Shown: piece by piece, positions 29,637 through 38,377 of the stretch | How the letters are laid out: every line of letters begins with the position of its first letter | Numbering within the stretch: the stretch's first letter is position 1 | Source: an uncultured Glaciecola sp. | GTDB lineage: Bacteria > Pseudomonadota > Gammaproteobacteria > Enterobacterales > Alteromonadaceae | Assembly: GCF_937770335.1 (NCBI RefSeq) | Contig: NZ_CALJHY010000003.1 | Coordinates: 62,001-126,000 of the forward strand | DNA: 64,000 nucleotides | Direction of reading: 5' to 3' | Notes under the pieces: generated by a model | Seen by the model: the letters and a program-made list of their open reading frames with translations, nothing else | What the model was told of the DNA's origin: nothing | Databases searched by the model: none | Position numbers and translations under genes: made by a program

Positions 29637-32060
29637 TTATGAAATCGCTATCATGTGTTTTTCAAGTTCGATGACTTGTCGAATTGTTTTTAAAACGGTA
29701 TCTGGTGTGAGACTGATTGAATCGATGCCAATTTTCACCAGAAACTCAGCTATTTCGGGATAATCAGACGGTGCTTGACCACAAATTCCTGAATGTTTTT
29801 TATTGCGCCTAGCGCCCTCAACCGCAAGTTTTAGCATCTATTTAACACCCGGATCACGTTCATCAAAATCAAAGGCGATGATTTCGGAATCGCGGTCTAC
29901 ACCCAAGGTAAGCTGGGTTAGATCATTAGAGCCGATAGAAAAGCCATCAAACAGTTTGGCAAACTCATCAATCAGGATGACGTTATTGGGAATTTCGCAC
30001 ATTACATAGATTTCTAAACCATTTTCACCGCGCTTAAGGCCGCTTTGCTCCATCACCCCCAATACCTTCACACCTTCCTCAATACGGCGGCAAAAAGGGA
30101 TCATCAGAATGACATTATTAAACCCCATTTCATCGCGCACCCGTTTCATCGCGGCACACTCCAAGGCAAAACCTTCAGCATAAGCTGGGTGACTGTAGCG
30201 CGCGGCACCACGAAAACCGATCATTGGGTTAGACTCTACTGGCTCAAAGGCTCGGCCGCCCAGTAGCGCAGCGTATTCGTTACTCTTGAAGTCGCTCATG
30301 CGCACCACGCAGGGCTTTGGGTAAACTGCAGCGGCAATAGTAGCCACACCTTCGGAGAGAATTTTCACAAAGAAGTCGACTGGGTCTGCGAAGGCGCGAC
30401 TAAGATCAGCGATCGATTGTCGTGTTTGTTGATCCAATTTTTCTGGATGCACAAGCGCCATTGGATGAGCTTTGATGTATTCGTTAATGATGAACTCCAT
30501 GCGAGCCAGGCCGATGCCATCTACCGGCAGAGAGGCCAGACTAAAGGCTTGATCAGGATTGCCTAAGTTCATCATAATTTTGGTTTTTGGTTGTGACAAA
30601 TTACTCAGATCCGTCTCTTCGATATTGAATTCGAGAATACCTTCATAGACCCTACCAATTTCGCCCTCGGCACAACTCACCGTAACCTCTGTACCTTTGG
30701 TCAGTATATCCGCACCATTTTCGGTGCCAACAATAGCGGGAATGCCAAGTTCACGGGAGACAATTGCAGCATGGCATGTTCGGCCGCCGTGGTTAGTCAC
30801 AATAGCAGCGGCTGTCTTCATTACGGGCTCCCAATCCGGCGTAGTAGTTTCAGTCACCAGCACTTCGCCGGCTTGGAATTCACTTAAATTTTTGACATCG
30901 TTGATAACGCGTACTTTACCCGCGCCAATTCGTGTCCCAACGGCCTGGCCTTCAGTGAGAATTGCGGAGCGACTATTAAGATGATAAATCTTGAGTACAT
31001 TACCTGACTTTTGTGACTCCACGGTTTCTGGCCTTGCTTGCACCATGTAGGTGCGACCATCGAGACCGTCTTTCGCCCACGCCATGTCCATGGGCTTATG
31101 TTTACCCTTCTGTTTGGAATAGTGCTTTTCGACCTTAATAGCATAGTCAGCAAGCACCATCACATCCTCGTCTGTTATGGAAAAATTACCTTTTTCCTCG
31201 GGCGTTGTAACGATGTTACACGTATACTCGACGGCGATACGGTCGATGTTAATCGTATCGGTAAAAACCATTTTTTGTTCCTTTTTACCCAAGCGGCGTT
31301 TGAGCACCGTCCTGAAACCTTTTTCGAAGGTTGGCTTGTGCACGTAGAAACTGTCTGGATCAATTGTGCCCTGTACGATGTTTTCCCCCAATCCTAAGGC
31401 AGAATTGATAAAAACCACGTCCTTAAAACCCGTCTCGGTATCGAGGGAGAACATCACGCCGCTAGCACCAATATCGCTGCGCACCATTTTCATGATCACA
31501 ACACACAAGTCTACCTTGAAGTAGTCAAAGCTATTGTCGAACTTGTAATGAATAGATCGGTCGGTAAAATTTGACACCAGACAGCGACGATATGCATCGA
31601 GTAGTGCGTCGTCACCGCTGATATTTAAGTAGGTATCGTTTTGGCCAGCAAACGAGGCCTCAGATGAATCTTCTGCCGTAGCTGATGAGCGCACTGCCAG
31701 CGATACATCATCGCCATACTGCTCTTTGAGCTTGGCGTAATCGCCGATGATTTCAGACCTAAGATCATAGGGTAATTCGCAGGCTGCGACAATAGCTCTT
31801 GCTTTGGCACCCCGAGCCTGCAAATCCTTAACATTGTCTGGGTTTAGCCCATCAAGTACCTCATGTAGTTGCGCCCAGGCGTTGTTGAAATTCAGCACTT
31901 GGCAATAAGCCTCGGCCGTGACAGCAAAACCATTCGGTACTCTCACACCTTGGGCCGTCAATTGTTGGTACATCTCGCCTAGGGAGGCGTTTTTACCGCC
32001 TACCTGAGCCACATCATCCAAACCTACTTCTTCGAACCAACGAATATATTTGTTTGCCAT
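29637..32060 (-). pseudogene. ppsA: phosphoenolpyruvate synthase, interrupted by an in-frame TAG at codon 741
   Basis: Reads as one 806-residue PEP synthase except for TAG at 29838-29840, which ends the first part after 740 residues (DERDPGVK-stop). Translation of the same frame resumes as MLKLAVEGARRNKKHSGICGQ and continues to the normal end. Homologues usually have Lys there, so AAG to TAG is the simplest change. Intact in the first part: VGGKNASLGEM, the ATP-grasp domain, and the phosphohistidine site GGRTCHAAIVSRELGIPAIVG. The presumed catalytic Cys of the pyruvate site (SGICGQ) lies after the stop, so the truncated protein should be inactive. The start at 32060 follows AGGTG by 5 nt; a longer frame begins at 32105. 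Confidence 0.85.
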
Positions 32061-32273
32061 CCCAACACCTATTTCTGAATTGAACAACCCAAAGGTACAA
32101 TACAAAATTTAAGCGAGATTTGTTTTAGATCAAGTTTGCTTAATAATGGATAGGTAATCTAAAGCGCGAGGGTTAACAGTAACTTTACCCGTGTGTTGCG
32201 CAGACCAGTTGAACTCGCACTATTAAGCAGCTACTCAGCTCGTAAACTAAAGATGCAAACTTAGCAGCTTGCT

Positions 32274-34196
32274 TTACCGTGAAATATCTTCTGGTGCTGA
32301 TATATAGCCTTGATAACCTTCAGCCCTTAAGGATGTAAATTGCAGTAATTGCTGCTGGTTTTCAATTCCGGTAATGATCACGTCTATGTTAAAGCCTTTG
32401 GCAATATTGATCAAAGCTCGGCACATTTCATTGCCTTGATTTAACTTCTCATAAAATGCAAAAGACTGGTCGATCTTAATATAGTCAGGTTGTATTTTTT
32501 GTAAATAGTCAAGTGAGCCCATTTGACGACCACACTGATCAACACCCATTTTTGCACCCGCTGATCGGATTATTTCCGTCAGTTTGTGGCACTGTGCAAA
32601 TGAATGAATTAATGCCGATTCTGGCATTTCAAATAACATCTTATGTACATGTTTCGATTGTTGTAAAAACCGAGTCAGCCATTGGGCAAACTCAGGATCC
32701 TGCAAGCTGTCATGAGTTAAATTAATGGCAACAGGCTGACGTGAAAGAGCCAAAATATTCTGTTGCTCAATGGTCTCCAACAAACACCTGTCAAGTTGAG
32801 CACCAAGGGACAACAACTCGATAAAAGGCATAAATTCCGAAGCACTGACCACCTTGTCGTCAATACTCAAGCGACAATATAGCTCACGTTGAATAATTTC
32901 ATCAGAGTGCATATTGGTTACTGCTTGCCATTGAAACATAAAATGACTTTGGCTAATGGCGTCGACCAGCTTAGTGCGCCATTGCTCTCTATTATATTTT
33001 TGTGGTTGTTGCCCATCTATCCAATGACTGATTTTGCCTTCTTTAAGGGCTTGTTGTAATGCGTTGTCTGATTGAGATAACAAATCAGAAGGCTGCATAT
33101 TGTCAATTCGCTGACTCACGCCCAGAGCAAATTTACTATTAGCAATACAGCCCGCCTTAGTGATTTCCTGATTAATGATGCGGATCAGGGTTTGTAAATA
33201 GGTTTCAATTTGATGATGTTCAGCTTTGGTGAGTAAGAATGCAAACTCAGTATTAGCAATCCTCGCAATAACACCCTCAGCAATGTCGGGTAATTCAGCC
33301 TGCATTCTTTCTGACAGAACCTTAATGATTTGATCTCGACCTTGATAGCCATATTTACTATGAATGTCCTCTAACCAGTCAAATTTAGTTAAGATTAGCC
33401 CGCCGTATCCAGGTTCATTTAACCAATTATTAATTTGCGCAAATAAGTATTGACGATTCGGTAAATTGGAAACCTGATCCACTAATTTATCATCTTTTAA
33501 TTCACTGACTTCTTGGTCCAATGAAGAAAAAACTTGTTTTAACTGGCCAGACATGGAGTTAATCGCACCCACAACATCTTTTAGTTCAGCCGTTTTAGGT
33601 GTCTCTATACTATGACCAAATTTTCGCTGACCAATTTCTTTAGCCTGCAGAGCTATGTCATGCAACGGCTTTAAAATATGTTTAAGTCTATACCTGAGAA
33701 TAAGAATACTGATAATAAACAATAAAGATAAAATCATGATTGTATCATTCATGACCCGCCACAATTGTTGGTAACCCAGGCCTGGGTGGGCCTCAACCTC
33801 AAGGGTGGCCAATTGCATCCAGCCAGAGGTAATGATACTTTTCTTTTGTTGCACCCCAAATATATCTGAATCAATTAGCCATTGAGGAACACCTTCAACA
33901 ACCACCGGATTGTCCCATGTTTGTTCCTTATCATCTGCTAACCATTTTAATGTGACTTTACGATAAAACCCCCCTTCAAAAATAACATTAACTAGGGTTT
34001 CAGCCGATGCCATATCTCCTGTTTCTATGTGGGGTTGTAACATTAACCCCAAGGATGTCATGGTATTATTAAGATCAGACTCCATTTGCTGAGTCATAAA
34101 ATCACGAGCTTGAGTAAACTGAAAATAAACCAAACCAATCATGACTAATAAAAAAAGTCCAAATAGTAATGAGTTTATTTGTCTAAATAGGGTCAT
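32274..34196 (-). CDS. lapD: LapD/BpfD-type c-di-GMP receptor (degenerate GGDEF-EAL)
   Basis: 640-residue inner-membrane protein: membrane helix (about 10-28), periplasmic LapD/MoxY-type domain (30-150) with the SGW and GYQQLW stretches, second helix (151-168), HAMP (169-222), GGDEF-like domain (240-395) and EAL domain (405-640). Both catalytic motifs are lost: the GGDEF position reads IANTEF (313-318) and the EAL position RELYCRL (437-443). It should bind c-di-GMP without making or degrading it. In LapD systems ligand binding sequesters the LapG protease. Last gene of the adhesin operon, 4 bp after lapG. Confidence 0.9.
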   Translation of the reverse strand: MTLFRQINSLLFGLFLLVMIGLVYFQFTQARDFMTQQMESDLNNTMTSLGLMLQPHIETGDMASAETLVNVIFEGGFYRKVTLKWLADDKEQTWDNPVVVEGVPQWLIDSDIFGVQQKKSIITSGWMQLATLEVEAHPGLGYQQLWRVMNDTIMILSLLFIISILILRYRLKHILKPLHDIALQAKEIGQRKFGHSIETPKTAELKDVVGAINSMSGQLKQVFSSLDQEVSELKDDKLVDQVSNLPNRQYLFAQINNWLNEPGYGGLILTKFDWLEDIHSKYGYQGRDQIIKVLSERMQAELPDIAEGVIARIANTEFAFLLTKAEHHQIETYLQTLIRIINQEITKAGCIANSKFALGVSQRIDNMQPSDLLSQSDNALQQALKEGKISHWIDGQQPQKYNREQWRTKLVDAISQSHFMFQWQAVTNMHSDEIIQRELYCRLSIDDKVVSASEFMPFIELLSLGAQLDRCLLETIEQQNILALSRQPVAINLTHDSLQDPEFAQWLTRFLQQSKHVHKMLFEMPESALIHSFAQCHKLTEIIRSAGAKMGVDQCGRQMGSLDYLQKIQPDYIKIDQSFAFYEKLNQGNEMCRALINIAKGFNIDVIITGIENQQQLLQFTSLRAEGYQGYISAPEDISR

Positions 34197-34200
34197 TGCT

Positions 34201-34917
34201 TTAAAACTCCAGTTTAAGTTTAGGTTGTTTGAGTTCTGCCGTGTTTATTCTCTGACGCAAATCACGCCATTGCTTAAGACGTGAAGAATTACCATTGGCA
34301 ACGGTGCGTCCTCTGTCTTTGTTTAGCCATAACTGACTGCCATTAAAGCTATATATGGGTATGAGATCGTTACGTGTGTTGGCTGGTTTTATCATACCGT
34401 CAATATTATCTAATATTAAGGGTATAGAAGCAGGCGTAACATAGTAAGCAAGCACCATATGATATTGATTTAGGTTCACCGCTTTAACCATAGTGATCCT
34501 CATTTTTTCATCAGCAATGCCTAATTCCAACAAGGTAAAGTATTTAGCAATAGAATAGTCTTCGCAATCTCCCCCGTTCGCGCCAATGAATTCCACTGGA
34601 GAAGCCCAATAATTATTGAGCCCCCATAAATTAATATCATCAATAAAATGGAACGTATTGAAAAAACGATTCACTTCTTCTAGCTTATCCTTTTCTGACA
34701 AACTAGTATTTGCTTGCATCAAATCAAGCCAAGCAGTGCCTCGTTTCGCGGCTCGTTCGCCATAGCTTGCAGATAGTGCTGATACTATTTTTGGGCCATC
34801 TAGTTTCATCCCAGGGTCGGCAATAGCAGACAAAAAAATCATACTGAGGAGTAATAAGTGAAACGGCTTTTTTGATAACATTGCTGCTATAAAACGGCTA
34901 GCCCTCATATTACTCAC
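34201..34917 (-). CDS. lapG: LapG/BpfG-type periplasmic cysteine protease
   Basis: 238-residue bacterial transglutaminase-like cysteine proteinase (DUF920). An N-terminal signal (hydrophobic 19-33) is followed by the catalytic triad Cys118 (GANGGDCEDYS), His153 (NQYHMVLAYY) and Asp170 (LILDNIDG). The C-to-H spacing of 35 and H-to-D spacing of 17 are the same as in Legionella LapG. The acidic ED after the Cys belongs to the calcium site. It cleaves the N-terminal retention module of the adhesin when not held by LapD. Six bp after the OmpA-like gene. Confidence 0.92.
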   Translation of the reverse strand: MSNMRASRFIAAMLSKKPFHLLLLSMIFLSAIADPGMKLDGPKIVSALSASYGERAAKRGTAWLDLMQANTSLSEKDKLEEVNRFFNTFHFIDDINLWGLNNYWASPVEFIGANGGDCEDYSIAKYFTLLELGIADEKMRITMVKAVNLNQYHMVLAYYVTPASIPLILDNIDGMIKPANTRNDLIPIYSFNGSQLWLNKDRGRTVANGNSSRLKQWRDLRQRINTAELKQPKLKLEF

Positions 34918-34923
34918 TAATTA

Positions 34924-35562
34924 TCATTGAACTTGATCAACAGTATAAATTGTCCACATCATGTTATCCACACTCACTGTTTCACTTAATTCCACCATAA
35001 TACGGCGATTATTTGCATGGGCTGCTGCACTGTCTGCAAAATCAGCTAGGCGATCAAAACCATACCCAATAGACGAAATACGCTCGGTCGCAATATTGAA
35101 GTCATTGACTAAAACCGATGCTACAGCTTTTGCTCGTTCATCTGATAATATTTGATTAAGTTCTGCGGTTCCGATCTTAGAGGTATGTCCGTCAATAATG
35201 ACTCGTAATTCCGGTTTTTGTTCCAGAAACCTCGCGAGTTCCTGAATTTCAGGCAACGCTGAGAGCGGTATGCTGTAAGAGTTATTAGCAAATTTAATAT
35301 CGACCTTGAAGGGCTCAATGTAAGTCCTTTGTGTGCCGCAACCATTATTATCAATGCTTGCGCCTAGTACAGTGTCTGCACATTTTTCCCTTGCTTGAAT
35401 AACACCATCGCGATCATAGTCATTTAAGTCTTTTAGCTGTTCGACACTTGATTCTAAGCTAACGATGTTATTGCCAGCACAAGCACTTAGCAGACTAGTC
35501 CCAAAAAGTAGCAAAGATAATTTTATTACTGGTAAAGCTTTAATTAGTGGTAACTTATTCAT
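34924..35562 (-). CDS. OmpA-like lipoprotein of the adhesin operon
   Basis: 212-residue lipoprotein. The start at 35562 is chosen because AAGGAG lies 6 nt before it; the open frame continues 23 codons farther into the tolC gene. The signal ends in the lipobox LLSAC. A short calcium-binding TSP3-like stretch (DYDRDGVIQAREKCADT) precedes an OmpA C-terminal domain with VIIDGHTSKIG, NQILSDERAKAVASVL and ISSIGYGFDRL, which binds peptidoglycan. It overlaps the TolC stop codon by 8 nt. An OmpA-like gene is found at the same place in the Shewanella bpfA operon. Confidence 0.85.
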   Translation of the reverse strand: MNKLPLIKALPVIKLSLLLFGTSLLSACAGNNIVSLESSVEQLKDLNDYDRDGVIQAREKCADTVLGASIDNNGCGTQRTYIEPFKVDIKFANNSYSIPLSALPEIQELARFLEQKPELRVIIDGHTSKIGTAELNQILSDERAKAVASVLVNDFNIATERISSIGYGFDRLADFADSAAAHANNRRIMVELSETVSVDNMMWTIYTVDQVQ

Positions 35563-36961
35563 GATTAGCTCCTTGATCATATTCATGCTCACCTTGCCAT
35601 TCAGCTGAACGAGTAACCCGCAATGAGTCAAGCAATTGACCCGTCACATTTAATAACCTATACCTTGCACTCAGTTCGTCAAAATTAGCATCTAAGTAAT
35701 CTTTACGGGCCTGAAAAAGTTCGTTTTCTGTATCTAATAAATCCAGCAAATTTCTTTGCCCCAAACTAAATTGCTGTTGATAGGCTTCTTGGGTGTCTTT
35801 TGAAGTAACAACGTGTTCTTGAATATATTGCTTTTGTAATCCTAGCATTGAATAGGCATTCCACGCGAGACCAAAACTTTCTGTTACCTGACGATGAGCA
35901 CGGTAGTTTATTTCTTGCGCTTCAATAGTTTTATAAGCGGCACTGCGTTCCAGAGCAACATCTTTACCCCCTGAATATAAGTTATATCGCATGCGCAACA
36001 TGACGGAAAGATCATTACGATGACCACCAACATTGTCATCAAACCTATTTAACCCATTTTCACCTGCCAAATCGTTATCCGAATTGGCAGCTAATTCCAA
36101 TGAGAATTTTGGATAATAATTTGCCTTCACCGAACTACCAAACGCACGGGCCGCATGGATGTCCTGTCGAGCTGATTTAATAATAGGGTGACGCTCTATG
36201 GCCAAAAGCAATCCACTAGTATTATCTTTAGGCAGTAAATCTGCATCGGGTACTGGCATCACTAAATCATCTGGCGTGATATTAGTTAAACTAATAAATT
36301 GTGCTCTAGCATCCTGATAATTATTACGGGCGGCAATTAAATTAGACTGAGCACGGGCTAAACGACCCGTAACTTGAGACAAGTCCGCTATACTGCCTAT
36401 GCCTGAATCCGTACGCTCTTTTATCTGGCCGTAAATTTTCTGATGTGACTCAACGTTTTTTTCAGATAACGTCACTAATTGTTGGTTTTTTAAATAATTT
36501 AAATAAGCCTGACTCACTGATAGTGCCAGATCTTCAGCGGTACTGATTAATGCCCATTGCTCAGCACTGGCCTCAAATTTAGTGCGCTTCACTTCACTGC
36601 TGGTGAACATTCCGTCAAACAGCATTTGCCTAAGACTGACACCAAACTCACCCCGTCCTAGCTCTGTTTCACCATCGTCAATACCCAAACCAGAACGGCG
36701 GTTGCTTGGAGTATCTGTATATTCGTAACCATAACCAGCTGTAATGTCGACGGTTGGTAAATACCCAGCTGTGGCGCGATTGACATCCTCTTCTTTTGAT
36801 TTGAAACGGGCGAATGCTTGGCGAATATCAGGGTGGGTATCCAGTGCCAATGCCACTGCCTGCTCTAAACTTTGTGCATATAATCCTTTAACGGACAATG
36901 TAAATAAGCATAATAAGCCAATAATTGCCTGTATCCGCTTTGTAAATATACCTCTATTCAT
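35555..36961 (-). CDS. lapE: TolC-family outer-membrane channel of the adhesin secretion system
   Basis: 468-residue outer-membrane efflux protein. The signal peptide ends near residue 29 (VKGLYAQ). Two TolC-type repeats follow, with SLEQAVALALDTHPDIRQAFARFKS, LSVSQAYLNYLKNQQLVTLSEKNVESHQ, GIGSIADLSQVTGRLARAQSNLIAARN and QQQFSLGQRNLLDLLDTENELFQARKDYLDANFDELSARYRLL. It forms the exit duct for the adhesin together with the HlyD and ABC components encoded just upstream. It is the counterpart of LapE and Shewanella AggA. Confidence 0.92.
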   Translation of the reverse strand: MNRGIFTKRIQAIIGLLCLFTLSVKGLYAQSLEQAVALALDTHPDIRQAFARFKSKEEDVNRATAGYLPTVDITAGYGYEYTDTPSNRRSGLGIDDGETELGRGEFGVSLRQMLFDGMFTSSEVKRTKFEASAEQWALISTAEDLALSVSQAYLNYLKNQQLVTLSEKNVESHQKIYGQIKERTDSGIGSIADLSQVTGRLARAQSNLIAARNNYQDARAQFISLTNITPDDLVMPVPDADLLPKDNTSGLLLAIERHPIIKSARQDIHAARAFGSSVKANYYPKFSLELAANSDNDLAGENGLNRFDDNVGGHRNDLSVMLRMRYNLYSGGKDVALERSAAYKTIEAQEINYRAHRQVTESFGLAWNAYSMLGLQKQYIQEHVVTSKDTQEAYQQQFSLGQRNLLDLLDTENELFQARKDYLDANFDELSARYRLLNVTGQLLDSLRVTRSAEWQGEHEYDQGANHE

Positions 36962-37003
36962 AAAAATTCCATGTTTTAGTTGTTTACTGGAGTTGACTAA
37001 ATC

Positions 37004-38377
37004 TTATCGTTCCCGAAGTGCTGCGTCATTTGCCCTCAACAGCGGATTTAATATGTATTCTAATATTGTTCGTTTACCCGTTATCACGTCTACATTTGCC
37101 ATCATACCCGGTATAATCGGCATGTCTTCCTGGTGCTTATTTTTGATACTCGAAGCATCTGTGCGCACCCGTATCAAATAAAAACTATTTCCCTCTTCGT
37201 CCTGGGTGGTGTCGGCGCTAATATGTTCTACCTTACCCGTTAACCCTCCATACCGAGAAAAATCATATGCGGTGATCTTAACAACTGCAGGTAATCCAGG
37301 ATAGATAAAACCAATATCTCGTGGCTTAATTTTCGCTTCTACCATCAATTTGTCTTCAGTGGGAACGATTTCCGCTATAGTTTCACCTGGTTTTACCACC
37401 CCGCCTAAGGTATTAATATGAATGGTTTTAATCGTACCAACCACAGGTGAGAGTATTAATGCTTTTGTGACTTTATCCTGAGCACTAACCTGAGACTCAC
37501 TAATACGTGATAATTTATTTTGAAGGTCATTCAGTTGTGCCCTTACCTCAGTTCGATAAGACAATATTTTTTCACGGCGCTTTAAGATTGCTTCTTGTAA
37601 GGCTGATTTTAATTGGGGAGAGAGTAAACGGACTGAGTCCAATTCACCATTAAGATCGTTTACGCTGCGTTCTAATTTGAACAATTCTATCTTTGATACT
37701 ATACGTTTTTCAGCTAAAGGTCGGGTTAAAGCCAGCTCTTTCTTGGCTAGAAGATGGCTGATATTCAAGGTATTAATTTTCGATTCGAGTTCTGTTATTT
37801 CCTGTTCACGTTGCTGTATTTGTTGACCTTGGATGGCCAATTGGTTGATTAAATTATCCAGTCGTCCTGAATATTCTTCTTGTTGACTTTTGACCATAAA
37901 TTCAGCATTTTTATTTAAATCTTCCGGGTAAATGGGTATCTGTTTACTTATTTCAATTTGCAGCTTCCAGTCATCATTGTTACCCACTAAAATACTCGAC
38001 AATTCGGCTCTTAGGCGAATAATATTTGCTCGTAAACTGTCAACTTCCTGTTTTTGTTCGGCAAAATCCGAACGAAAGCGGGTGTCATCAATCCTAGCAA
38101 TAGGCTGGCCTTTAATGACTTGCATGCCTTCCTGCACAAACCATTGTTGCAGGACCCCGCCGTCTAAACTCTGAATAATTTGCACTTGAGAGGAGGGAAT
38201 TACTTTACCCATTCCAGAAGTAACCTGATCCAGTGCAGAAAAGTAAGCCCAAACAATAAAACTAATCAAGAACCCAGCCATTGACCATATTATTAACCGA
38301 TGCAAGCTCGGTACTTCGGTTAACATGGCTCCATACACATCATCGGCCATTTCCAGATCTTTTTGGCTGACCTTCAT
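37004..38377 (-). CDS. lapC: HlyD-family membrane fusion protein of type I secretion
   Basis: 457-residue periplasmic adaptor with one N-terminal membrane helix (about 28-48, LIIWSMAGFLISFIVWAYFSAL). A biotinyl-lipoyl-like half-motif GGVLQQWFVQEGMQVIKGQPIARIDDTRF follows, then a long coiled coil (about 85-310). The second lipoyl half (SPVVGTIKTIHINTLGGVVKPGETIAEIVP) and a C-terminal beta domain come last. It bridges the ABC transporter and the TolC channel. The start overlaps the ABC transporter stop by 4 nt. Confidence 0.93.
   Translation of the reverse strand: MKVSQKDLEMADDVYGAMLTEVPSLHRLIIWSMAGFLISFIVWAYFSALDQVTSGMGKVIPSSQVQIIQSLDGGVLQQWFVQEGMQVIKGQPIARIDDTRFRSDFAEQKQEVDSLRANIIRLRAELSSILVGNNDDWKLQIEISKQIPIYPEDLNKNAEFMVKSQQEEYSGRLDNLINQLAIQGQQIQQREQEITELESKINTLNISHLLAKKELALTRPLAEKRIVSKIELFKLERSVNDLNGELDSVRLLSPQLKSALQEAILKRREKILSYRTEVRAQLNDLQNKLSRISESQVSAQDKVTKALILSPVVGTIKTIHINTLGGVVKPGETIAEIVPTEDKLMVEAKIKPRDIGFIYPGLPAVVKITAYDFSRYGGLTGKVEHISADTTQDEEGNSFYLIRVRTDASSIKNKHQEDMPIIPGMMANVDVITGKRTILEYILNPLLRANDAALRER

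Noticed and set aside
29637-29837. Independent 66-residue gene at the end of ppsA
   Set aside because: Its sequence is the C-terminus of PEP synthase in the same frame as the upstream part, so it is a fragment behind a nonsense codon, not a separate gene.
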